Source: JBBQVZ01 sp038211015
Lineage (GTDB): Bacteria > Actinomycetota > UBA4738 > HRBIN12
Length of the DNA stretch: 18,127 nucleotides
NCBI GenBank assembly: GCA_038211015.1
Contig: JBBQVZ010000069.1
Location: 1-18,127 of the forward strand
Reading direction: 5' to 3'
Part shown: piece after piece, positions 6,058 through 11,532 of the stretch
Layout: each line of letters opens with the position of its first letter
Numbering within the stretch: the first letter of the stretch is position 1
Notes under the pieces: generated by a model
Seen by the model: only the letters and a program-made list of their open reading frames with translations
Told to the model about the DNA's origin: nothing
Database searches by the model: none
Translations under genes and position numbers: made by a program

Positions 6058-6501
6058 CGCCGAGCCGCCGAGGTCGTACTCGAACATCACGTGAGGCGTG
6101 CCGTCCCACGTGCCGCCGGTGTTCCGGTACAGACCCATCGCGGCTTCGTTGTCCTCGTCCGTCAGGACCCACATGCTCATGCACCCCCGTTCCCGGCCCA
6201 GCCGTTTCAGCTCCTCGATGAGGGCGCGAGCCACGCCACGGCGGCGCGCGTTGTCGACGACGCCGATCTCGTTCAGGAAGAGCTCGCACCGCTTGTCGGG
6301 GTGGAAGACCTCAACCGCGGATACGAACCCCGCCGGTTGATCGTCGGCGTAGCCGAGCAGCAAGTGGTGCCGCTCATCGGTCAAGAACCGTCGCGTCTCG
6401 TCGGCGAGCACGCCGAAGTCGAACGCCGCTTCGAATCGAGCGACCTCGCGCTCGTCGGCCGCGCTCGCCCGTCGAACCCGCACTCCATCTGCCGGTGGCA
6501 T
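6055..6501 (-). CDS. GNAT-family N-acetyltransferase
   Basis: The 148-aa protein has the single-domain GNAT layout. An N-terminal strand (VRVRRASAADEREVARF) is followed by HHLLLGYADDQPAGFVSAVE, then motif A with the acetyl-CoA pyrophosphate loop NARRRGVARALIEEL (about 83-97), and motif B MWVLTDEDNEAAMGLYRNTGG near the C-terminus. It transfers an acetyl group from acetyl-CoA to an amine; the substrate cannot be read from the sequence. The region around HPDKRCELFLNEIGV resembles proteins often filed near aminoglycoside 3-N-acetyltransferase type I, but that is no evidence of resistance. ATG 6501 has TACCCT 6 nt upstream and no Shine-Dalgarno sequence. It is probably co-transcribed with the lipoprotein gene 9 nt downstream. 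Confidence 0.88.
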   Translation of the reverse strand: MPPADGVRVRRASAADEREVARFEAAFDFGVLADETRRFLTDERHHLLLGYADDQPAGFVSAVEVFHPDKRCELFLNEIGVVDNARRRGVARALIEELKRLGRERGCMSMWVLTDEDNEAAMGLYRNTGGTWDGTPHVMFEYDLGGSA

Positions 6502-6507
6502 CGATCG

Positions 6508-6513
6508 AGGGTA
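6508..6513 (-). promoter_or_regulatory. -10-like element, leaderless start of the GNAT gene
   Basis: On the minus strand TACCCT (6513-6508), then CGATCG, then ATG. This is nearly the same string as before XdhC (TACCAT, CGACCG, GTG). The -35 region has only GAGACA at a 20-nt spacing, so it is weak. Confidence 0.42.
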
Positions 6514-6552
6514 GCGAACCTCGCAGGGTCGGCTGTCTCGCCGAGACGGGCC

Positions 6553-7287
6553 TCAGAGGATCCGCGTGATGTCACGGACGAGCCCGACCACGGCGAACGC
6601 GGTGACGGCGAGCAGCGCCGACCGGCCGATCCACATCACGGTCCCCGACCGCCAGAGCGCTGCGATCTCGGGTGCCCAGCGATGGAGCGTCCACGTCGCC
6701 AAGACGAGGAGGAGCACGCCCAGGCCGGGCGGCCCGATGAGCCCAACCGCGATGAGCGGCAGCAGACCGAGCGCCCACCAGCGCGAGCGCTCCGTCGTCG
6801 CGGCGTTCCGCAGGCGGCGCTCCACCAGGAGGCTCATCGCCACCCCGTACGCCGCCGGGAGCGCGATGAACAACACGATCGCCAGCGGCAGCGGCTCCAG
6901 AAGCCTGAAGTCGATGCCGTCGGACCGGATGAACGCGGCACCGCCGACGATCCCACCGAACACTCCCGTCAACGCCGCCCGCCGGCGCTCCGGCAACCAT
7001 CCACGCACGCTCACGTAGAGCAGCGCGCCGAAGACCCCGAGGACGCTCGTGAAGCCAACCAGGAACAGCGTCGCCGTGCTGATCTGGCCCATGACGAAAC
7101 CGTCGTCGGTATCGAGCCCGTGCAGATAGTCGTCCGACGTGATCCTCAGCACCAACATGGCGAGGCGTCCGCCGAGACCGCCCACCACGGCTCCTGAGAC
7201 GAGCCCTCCGACGATCGCGACCGACAGCCGCCGGGCCGAGGTTGCGAGGTCCTCGTTCCACGATGTTCGCACCGCGACCGTCGTCAT
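6553..7287 (-). CDS. Hypothetical integral membrane protein, about six transmembrane helices
   Basis: No family was recognised. The 244-aa product has hydrophobic segments roughly at 22-46 (VAIVGGLVSGAVVGGLGG), 70-95 (TATLFLVGFTSVLGVFGALL), 105-123, 133-158 (LPLAIVLFIALPAAYGVAM), 170-200 (LGLLPLIAVGLIGPPGLG) and 222-238, giving about six helices. Positive charges flank them (WLPERRRAAL, LVERRLRNAATTERSR). The glycine-rich first and third segments suggest tightly packed helices. The ATG at 7287 is chosen; the open frame extends upstream to 7737 but there overlaps the divergent response regulator and reads as shadow. An in-frame ATG at 7305 is an alternative. GACCCT sits 6 nt before the ATG at 7287. 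It shares a 148-bp divergent region with the regulator gene. Confidence 0.65.
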   Translation of the reverse strand: MTTVAVRTSWNEDLATSARRLSVAIVGGLVSGAVVGGLGGRLAMLVLRITSDDYLHGLDTDDGFVMGQISTATLFLVGFTSVLGVFGALLYVSVRGWLPERRRAALTGVFGGIVGGAAFIRSDGIDFRLLEPLPLAIVLFIALPAAYGVAMSLLVERRLRNAATTERSRWWALGLLPLIAVGLIGPPGLGVLLLVLATWTLHRWAPEIAALWRSGTVMWIGRSALLAVTAFAVVGLVRDITRIL

Positions 7288-7332
7288 CGGGCAAGGGTCT
7301 CGCATCGCGGACCGAAGAGAAAACAGGCCCAC

Positions 7333-7361
7333 ACCACCTTCGCCCGGGGTGGTCCCACCAC
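7333..7361. repeat. Competing inverted repeats between divergent genes
   Basis: ACCACC (7333-7338) can pair with GGTGGT (7348-7353), and GTGGT (7349-7353) can alternatively pair with ACCAC (7357-7361) over a 3-nt loop. It lies in the region shared by the membrane protein and the response regulator, so it could be an operator or a leader structure. Function is unproven. Confidence 0.3.
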
Positions 7362-7397
7362 AGGCACGCCACACGGGGAAGGCCCCCGCTCGGCAGG

Positions 7398-7403
7398 TAT
7401 CAT
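7398..7403 (+). promoter_or_regulatory. -10-like element of the response regulator gene
   Basis: TATCAT is one mismatch from TATAAT and lies 32 nt before the ATG at 7436. No convincing -35 was found at 16-18 nt upstream, where the sequence is G-rich and includes a short CGGGG/CCCCG hairpin (7374-7388). Confidence 0.35.
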
Positions 7404-7435
7404 GTGGAGGCAACGCCTGACGGTCGACTCCTTCT

Positions 7436-8131
7436 ATGCGCTCTCCCACGGTCACCCTTCCCGCAACCTCTGCGGAGCAGCGACGTTTGCTTCGGGTGCT
7501 CCTAGTCGACGACCAGTCACTCACTCGTGAGGGCGTCGAAGCGTTGCTGAGTCGAGAAACCGACATCGAGGTCTTGGGAGGAGTGGCGACCCTCGCCGAC
7601 GCACTGGCGAGCGAGCACGATCCAGACGTCATCCTGGCCGAGCTGGTCCTTCCCGGTTGTGAGAGGAGCGAGGTCCTCAGGGCGCTCCGAGAACGATTCG
7701 CGTCCGCGGCGATCCTGATGCTGACGACGGCGCGCACGCCGGCTGACGTCTACGAAGCCCTGGCCGAAGGCGCCAACGGCTACCTCCTCAAGGATGCGGA
7801 CGCGAGCGAGCTCGTGATGGCGGTTCGCCGCGTGGCGGAGGGCGAGCAGCACCTCGGTCCGGAGATGATCGCCCTCCTCGATCCGGCTCCCTATCCCCGG
7901 GGGGATCTCACCCCGCGCGAACTCGAGGTCGCCAACCTCCTCGTCGACGGCCACCTGAATCACGAGATCGCCGAGATCCTGCACCTCTCCGTTCGAACCA
8001 TCGAGCATCATCGCTCGAACCTCCTGCACAAGCTCGGCTTCCACAGCCGAGCCGAGCTCGTCCGGTGGGTGGCGGCGCGATCCACCCATCCCGCGACCGA
8101 GCCCACGGACGTGTCACCGAACCCGTTCTGA
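7436..8131 (+). CDS. NarL/LuxR-type response regulator with Asp-to-Glu phospho-site
   Basis: Protein of 231 aa with a receiver domain (about 19-135) and a C-terminal LuxR helix-turn-helix (about 156-212: LTPRELEVANLLVDG, SVRTIEHHRSNLLHKLGF). The receiver keeps the acidic pair Asp25-Asp26 (LLVDDQ), Thr97 in LMLTTA and Lys119 in YLLKD. The normal phospho-acceptor position in PDVILAELVLPG is Glu69 (codon GAG), not aspartate. Glutamate often imitates the phosphorylated state, so the protein may be constitutively active or controlled another way. It should bind DNA and regulate transcription; targets are unknown. No kinase gene adjoins it. The ATG at 7436 adds about 20 residues before the usual receiver start; an in-frame GTG at 7496 is the alternative. 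Confidence 0.9.
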   Translation: MRSPTVTLPATSAEQRRLLRVLLVDDQSLTREGVEALLSRETDIEVLGGVATLADALASEHDPDVILAELVLPGCERSEVLRALRERFASAAILMLTTARTPADVYEALAEGANGYLLKDADASELVMAVRRVAEGEQHLGPEMIALLDPAPYPRGDLTPRELEVANLLVDGHLNHEIAEILHLSVRTIEHHRSNLLHKLGFHSRAELVRWVAARSTHPATEPTDVSPNPF

Positions 8132-8158
8132 CCAGGGCTTCTTGGCTCCCTCCCGCTC

Positions 8159-8186
8159 GGACATTGGGTGTTTTTCGCCCATGTCC
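8159..8186 (+). terminator. Hairpin 27 nt after the response regulator gene
   Basis: GGACAT and ATGTCC form 6 bp. After a one-base bulge, GGGT pairs with GCCC (one wobble) and the loop is GTTTTTC. No T tract follows the stem. It is a plausible terminator of the regulator mRNA. Confidence 0.4.
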
Positions 8187-8189
8187 CCT

Positions 8190-8220
8190 ATGTCATCCGC
8201 TCAAATACTAGGTGTGACAT
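8190..8220. repeat. ATGTCA / TGACAT inverted repeat
   Basis: Perfect 6-bp inverted repeat, ATGTCA at 8190-8195 and TGACAT at 8215-8220, separated by 19 nt of relatively AT-rich sequence (TCAAATACTAGG). Together with GACAT at 8160 and ATGTC at 8181 it makes four ATGTC/GACAT half-sites within 61 nt. It may be a regulator binding region. Confidence 0.3.
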
Positions 8221-8287
8221 GGACGGACGGTGACTCGCGAGCGGACCGCTCCCCTGGCGCTCGGAAGCACCTCATGGCGATCCCCCG

Positions 8288-8321
8288 AGAGAGCCGGTCC
8301 TCCGCAGAGGGCCGGTTCTCT
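8288..8321 (+). terminator. Strong 15-bp hairpin
   Basis: The arm 8288-8302 pairs with 8307-8321 over the 4-nt loop CGCA: 15 bp with two G-T wobbles, rich in G-C and centred on GCCGG/CCGGT. It ends 17 nt before the -35 of the next gene and is followed by TTCGTTG, slightly T-rich. It is most likely a terminator insulating the next gene from upstream transcription; an attenuator is possible. Confidence 0.6.
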
Positions 8322-8338
8322 TCGTTGCGGGGACGCGA

Positions 8339-8368
8339 TTGCCTGCGCCTGTGGGAGCGGTATACGGT
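8339..8368 (+). promoter_or_regulatory. Promoter of the dimethylformamidase-like gene (leaderless)
   Basis: TTGCCT (8339-8344), an 18-nt spacer and TACGGT (8363-8368), 6 nt before GTG 8375. TATACG (8361-8366) is an overlapping alternative -10. There is no close Shine-Dalgarno sequence. The in-frame TTG at 8339 that could be read as a start codon is better explained as the -35 element. Confidence 0.5.
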
Positions 8369-8374
8369 GCGCGC

Positions 8375-9961
8375 GTGAGACGTCGGGGGGCTGCGGCGCT
8401 GCTCGTGCTGGCGATGTCGTGGACCGTCGTGGGCGCCGGACCGACGCTCGCGTCCCGCTCACTGCACCGGGTGCATCCGGCGAACCCGGTGGTCGCGGAG
8501 AACCGCCTGGTCGGCACGGATCGATGGGACATCCCGTGGCCCGGCCACAGGATCACCGACGACCGGCGCCTGAACATCAAGGGCTACGCGACGTCGGTGA
8601 GCGTTGCCCAGGGCGGCACGATCGGCATGCGGATCACCACGGCCGAGCACGAGCCGTACACGGTCGACGTGTATCGGCTCGGCTACTACGACGGCCTCGG
8701 GGGCCATCACGTCGCGCGCCTGGGTCCGTTCGACGGTTCGCCGCAGCCCGCGTGCGTCACCATGCCGAAGGCCGGGATGGTCACGTGTCCGTGGGAGACC
8801 TCGGTCGAGCTGGACGTCCCAGACACGTGGACGTCGGGCGTCTACTTCGCGGTGCTGACCACGGCCTCGAAGTTCCAGTCCGAGATCATGTTCACGGTGC
8901 TCGACGACCGGCCGTCGGACATCGTGTTCGTCTCGTCGGTCAACACGTATCAGGCCTACAACAACTTCCCGTACGACCCGCCCGCCGGCGTCGGTTGGAA
9001 CGCGGGCGCGTATCCGCTGACTGGGCGCAGCCTCTACGACTTCAACAGCCCGACGACCAAGAAGTACCCGGACGGCAAGCCCGCCGTGAAGGTGTCGTTC
9101 GATCGCCCGTACAGCTCGCAGTACGGCAACCCCGGCAACGGCGGCCTCACCGACTTCGAGCCGATGACGATCGCCTACCTCGAGAAGCATGGCTACGACG
9201 TCAGCTACGTCACGGACGTCGACGTGGACGCCGATCCATCGACGCTGCTCTCGCACGAGGTGGTGTTGATCGCCGGACACTCCGAGTACTGGTCGAAGCC
9301 GATGTACGACGGCGCCTACGCGGCGCGCGACGCCGGCGTCAACCTGGCGTTCATCACCTCGAACGAGATCTACTGGCAGGTGCGGATCCAACCGAACGCC
9401 GAAGGGACCCCGGGGCGGATCGTCGTCGGGTACAAGGACTTCAAGCCGGATCCGATCGCCGATCCGACGCTCCGCACGATCAAGTGGCGCGACCTCGATC
9501 GTCCCGAGCAAGCGCTCGTCGGCGTGCAGTTCCCCGTGGACGGGAACCTCGATTGGGGCGGACTACCGCTCGTGCCGATCCACACCGACACCTGGCCGTT
9601 CGAGGGCACGGGTCTTCAGGACGGCATCCCGATCAACGCCGAGCTGTCGGGCTACGAGATCGACTCGTTCGATCCGAGCTACCCGGCGCCGGACTCGGCA
9701 TGGCGGCTCCTGCTCACGCGATCCCCGTTCACGAACTTCCTGGGCAGCGACGACTACACCCAGAACACGTCGCTCTACTGCGCCCACTCGGGAGCGTTCG
9801 TCTTCGCCACCGGCACGATGGACTGGGCGTGGGGGCTGGCGCCCGGCGGCAGCAGCGATGGCGCTCACAACAACGTCCGCCGGTCGCTCAAGCGACTGAC
9901 ATCCAACGTGCTCAACCGCATGCTGGACGACCAGGGCGGCTGTTCCACCGCCACCCCGTAG
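8375..9961 (+). CDS. Secreted N,N-dimethylformamidase large-subunit-like protein
   Basis: From the GTG at 8375 the protein is 528 aa. It begins VRRRGAAALLVLAMSWTVVG, a clear Sec signal peptide probably cleaved after PTLA. The mature part has an immunoglobulin-like beta region with YTVDVYRLGYYDGLGGHHVA, then the C-terminal domain found in the large (beta) subunit of N,N-dimethylformamidase, with VNTYQAYNNFPYD, SLYDFNS, GHSEYWSKPMYDG, SNEIYWQVR and ATGTMDWAWGL. Characterised dimethylformamidase is an iron enzyme hydrolysing DMF to dimethylamine and formate with a small partner subunit. Here the protein is exported and no small subunit gene is adjacent, so its substrate is probably different and unknown. 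It lies 89 nt ahead of the kinase-like gene on the same strand. Confidence 0.78.
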   Translation: MRRRGAAALLVLAMSWTVVGAGPTLASRSLHRVHPANPVVAENRLVGTDRWDIPWPGHRITDDRRLNIKGYATSVSVAQGGTIGMRITTAEHEPYTVDVYRLGYYDGLGGHHVARLGPFDGSPQPACVTMPKAGMVTCPWETSVELDVPDTWTSGVYFAVLTTASKFQSEIMFTVLDDRPSDIVFVSSVNTYQAYNNFPYDPPAGVGWNAGAYPLTGRSLYDFNSPTTKKYPDGKPAVKVSFDRPYSSQYGNPGNGGLTDFEPMTIAYLEKHGYDVSYVTDVDVDADPSTLLSHEVVLIAGHSEYWSKPMYDGAYAARDAGVNLAFITSNEIYWQVRIQPNAEGTPGRIVVGYKDFKPDPIADPTLRTIKWRDLDRPEQALVGVQFPVDGNLDWGGLPLVPIHTDTWPFEGTGLQDGIPINAELSGYEIDSFDPSYPAPDSAWRLLLTRSPFTNFLGSDDYTQNTSLYCAHSGAFVFATGTMDWAWGLAPGGSSDGAHNNVRRSLKRLTSNVLNRMLDDQGGCSTATP

Positions 9962-10050
9962 CCGGCCCATCGGGCCAAACGCGTATGTCAAGACCCAGCC
10001 CCTCCGAGCCGACACCCCATAGAGGACGCAGGCTTGGAGATGAGGAACGC

Positions 10051-10704
10051 ATGAAGGCCGATCGGCTGACCGGGACGACCAGGCGCGTTGCGCTGGTCTT
10101 GGGCTGCCTCGCGCTCGTGGCGACGGTCGCGTATCTCGACAAGATCTCGAGCGCCTACATCGCGTTCTCGATCTTCTACATCGTGCCGATCGCCCTGGCC
10201 GCCTGGTACGGGGATCGCGTCATCGGCCTCGTCATCGCGATCGCGAGCGGACTCGGCGGGTTCGCAGCGGACGTCTCGCAAGGGATCGTGCATCACCCAT
10301 TCGCCCTGGTGAACCTCGGACTCCGCCTGGTGCTCTTCACCCTGGTCGCCACGATGATCGCCCGCCTCAAGCAGACCAGGGACCGGGAACAACGGTTGGC
10401 CGAGCTCGAACGCGAGGCCAGCCAGCGCTTGCAAGAGCTGAACGACATGAAAGACGCGCTGATGCGCTCCGTCATCGTCGGTGCACGTGAGCCGCTGGCC
10501 GACATCTACGCGCGGATCGTGACGCTCGGGTTCGACCTCCAGACGCTCTCGGTGGCCGAGACTCGCGCGGTCCTGGCCGAGGTCGCCGACGCGAGCCGAC
10601 GGTTGTCCAAGCTGGTGAACAACCTCATCCCCGAAGAGAACGGCATCGGCACCGTCGGTGAGCCGTTCGCCGACGGTGCCATCTCACCCGTCTCGCAGGC
10701 GTAG
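10051..10704 (+). CDS. Membrane protein with a degenerate, truncated histidine kinase-like module
   Basis: The ATG at 10051 has GAGG about 5 nt upstream; the 217-aa product has four transmembrane helices: 12-28, 35-53 (AYIAFSIFYIVPIALAAWYG), 57-73 and 84-104. This N-terminal unit is common in front of GGDEF and kinase domains. A coiled coil (106-131) follows, then NDMKDALMRSVIVGAREPLADI (131-152), which aligns with the HisKA dimerisation helix. The expected H-D-L-R-T-P-L is V-G-A-R-E-P-L, so the phospho-accepting histidine is Val143. The second helix (about 167-193) is present, but the protein then ends after a short tail; no HATPase_c domain exists before the convergent operon. It cannot act as a normal kinase; it may be a sensor/scaffold that dimerises with another kinase. 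Confidence 0.75.
   Translation: MKADRLTGTTRRVALVLGCLALVATVAYLDKISSAYIAFSIFYIVPIALAAWYGDRVIGLVIAIASGLGGFAADVSQGIVHHPFALVNLGLRLVLFTLVATMIARLKQTRDREQRLAELEREASQRLQELNDMKDALMRSVIVGAREPLADIYARIVTLGFDLQTLSVAETRAVLAEVADASRRLSKLVNNLIPEENGIGTVGEPFADGAISPVSQA
10648..10680. terminator. Bidirectional terminator hairpin inside the kinase-like gene end
   Basis: GGCACCGTCGG (10648-10658) and CCGACGGTGCC (10670-10680) are a perfect 11-bp inverted repeat. The inner bases add up to four more pairs (two G-T wobbles), leaving a 3-nt loop. It sits in the last codons of the plus-strand gene and 24 nt past the stop of the minus-strand coxM, and the two genes' stop codons abut (10704/10705). It is the best candidate terminator for both transcripts, although neither side has a T run. 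Confidence 0.6.
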
Positions 10705-11532
10705 CTACCCGGCCAGCGCCTCCTCGAGGGCGCGACGGACCAGCACCTTCACGAGCTCTCGCCGATACTCCGCGCTGCCGAACGCGTCCGACGGCGGGCT
10801 GACGCCTTCGTCGGCGCGCGCGGCGGCGGTGGCCGGGTCGGCCCCGCCGTTCAACGCCTCCTCGACACCGGCCGCGCGGATCGGCGTCTGGCCCATGTTG
10901 GTCAGCGCGACATGGGCGCTCCCGTTCTGTCGCACCGCAGCCACGCCGACGAGCGCCCAGTCCTGCGCCCGGCGGTGGAACTTGATGTAGCTCCACCCCG
11001 CCGACCGGGTGGCGGGCACACGTACCTCCGTCAGCACCTCGTTCTCCGCCAGGTCGGCGGTGAACAGCCCCTTGAAGAAGTCAACGGCCGCCACCGTTCG
11101 TGACGCGCCGCCTGCTCCCCGGATCGTCATCTGCGCCCCGAGAGCCACCATCACCGCCGGCATGTCGGATGCCGGGTCCGCGTGGGCGACCGAGCCGCCG
11201 ATCGTTCCCATGTGGCGTACCTGCGGGTCGCCGATCTCTCCGGCCGTGTGCGCCACGATCGGGCACAGCTCCTGCAACACCTCGCTGTTCGCGACGTCGT
11301 GGTGACGGGTCAGCGCACCGATCACCACGGAGTCGCCGTCTGCGCTGATACCGGACAGATCCTGGACGCGCCCGATGTCGACGAGCATCGCCGGCCGCGC
11401 CAGGCGGAGCCGCATCAGCGGCAGCAACGAGTGCCCGCCGGCCAGGATCTTCGCGTCCTCGTTCGAGGACAGCAGCTCGATCGCGTGGTCGACGGACTCC
11501 GCACGCGCGTACTCGAACGCCGCTGGGATCAT
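10705..11532 (-). CDS. coxM: Molybdenum hydroxylase FAD subunit (form II CODH-type CoxM)
   Basis: This 275-aa protein is the medium, FAD-binding subunit of an xanthine/CO dehydrogenase family enzyme. It carries electrons from the iron-sulfur subunit to the quinone or other acceptor. The FAD motifs AGGHSLLP (31-38) and TIGGSVAHADPASD (110-123) are intact, as is the C-terminal CODH-flavoprotein domain (VRRALEEAL). It is the last gene of the minus-strand operon: its ATG (11532-11530) overlaps the TGA of coxL by 4 bp (ATGA), and AAGGAGG lies in the end of coxL, so the two are translationally coupled. Length is typical for the family (about 270-290 aa). The substrate is set by the large subunit. 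Confidence 0.95.
   Translation of the reverse strand: MIPAAFEYARAESVDHAIELLSSNEDAKILAGGHSLLPLMRLRLARPAMLVDIGRVQDLSGISADGDSVVIGALTRHHDVANSEVLQELCPIVAHTAGEIGDPQVRHMGTIGGSVAHADPASDMPAVMVALGAQMTIRGAGGASRTVAAVDFFKGLFTADLAENEVLTEVRVPATRSAGWSYIKFHRRAQDWALVGVAAVRQNGSAHVALTNMGQTPIRAAGVEEALNGGADPATAAARADEGVSPPSDAFGSAEYRRELVKVLVRRALEEALAG

Larger units (their letters stand above)
8132..8374. other. Structured gene-free spacer
   Basis: No coding signal was seen in these 243 nt. It contains a hairpin with a T-rich loop at 8159-8186, an ATGTCA/TGACAT inverted repeat at 8190-8220, a CGAGCG/CGCTCG pair near 8238-8262, a very stable hairpin at 8288-8321, and the probable promoter of the next gene at 8339-8368. 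No known riboswitch consensus was recognised. Confidence 0.5.

Noticed and set aside
6055..6501. Aminoglycoside resistance acetyltransferase
   Set aside because: Only the general GNAT fold and a loose resemblance to AAC(3)-I-like proteins are visible; there is no mobile context, so a resistance call is unsupported.
8196..8290. Possible riboswitch upstream of the dimethylformamidase-like gene
   Set aside because: No match by eye to c-di-GMP, c-di-AMP, cobalamin or other consensus cores, and the likely promoter (8339-8368) lies downstream, so this RNA would not be in the leader.
8230..10704. 824-aa plus-strand open frame
   Set aside because: Its first 600 residues are an out-of-frame shadow of the dimethylformamidase-like gene; only the last 217 residues, from ATG 10051 with its own ribosome site, form a recognisable protein.
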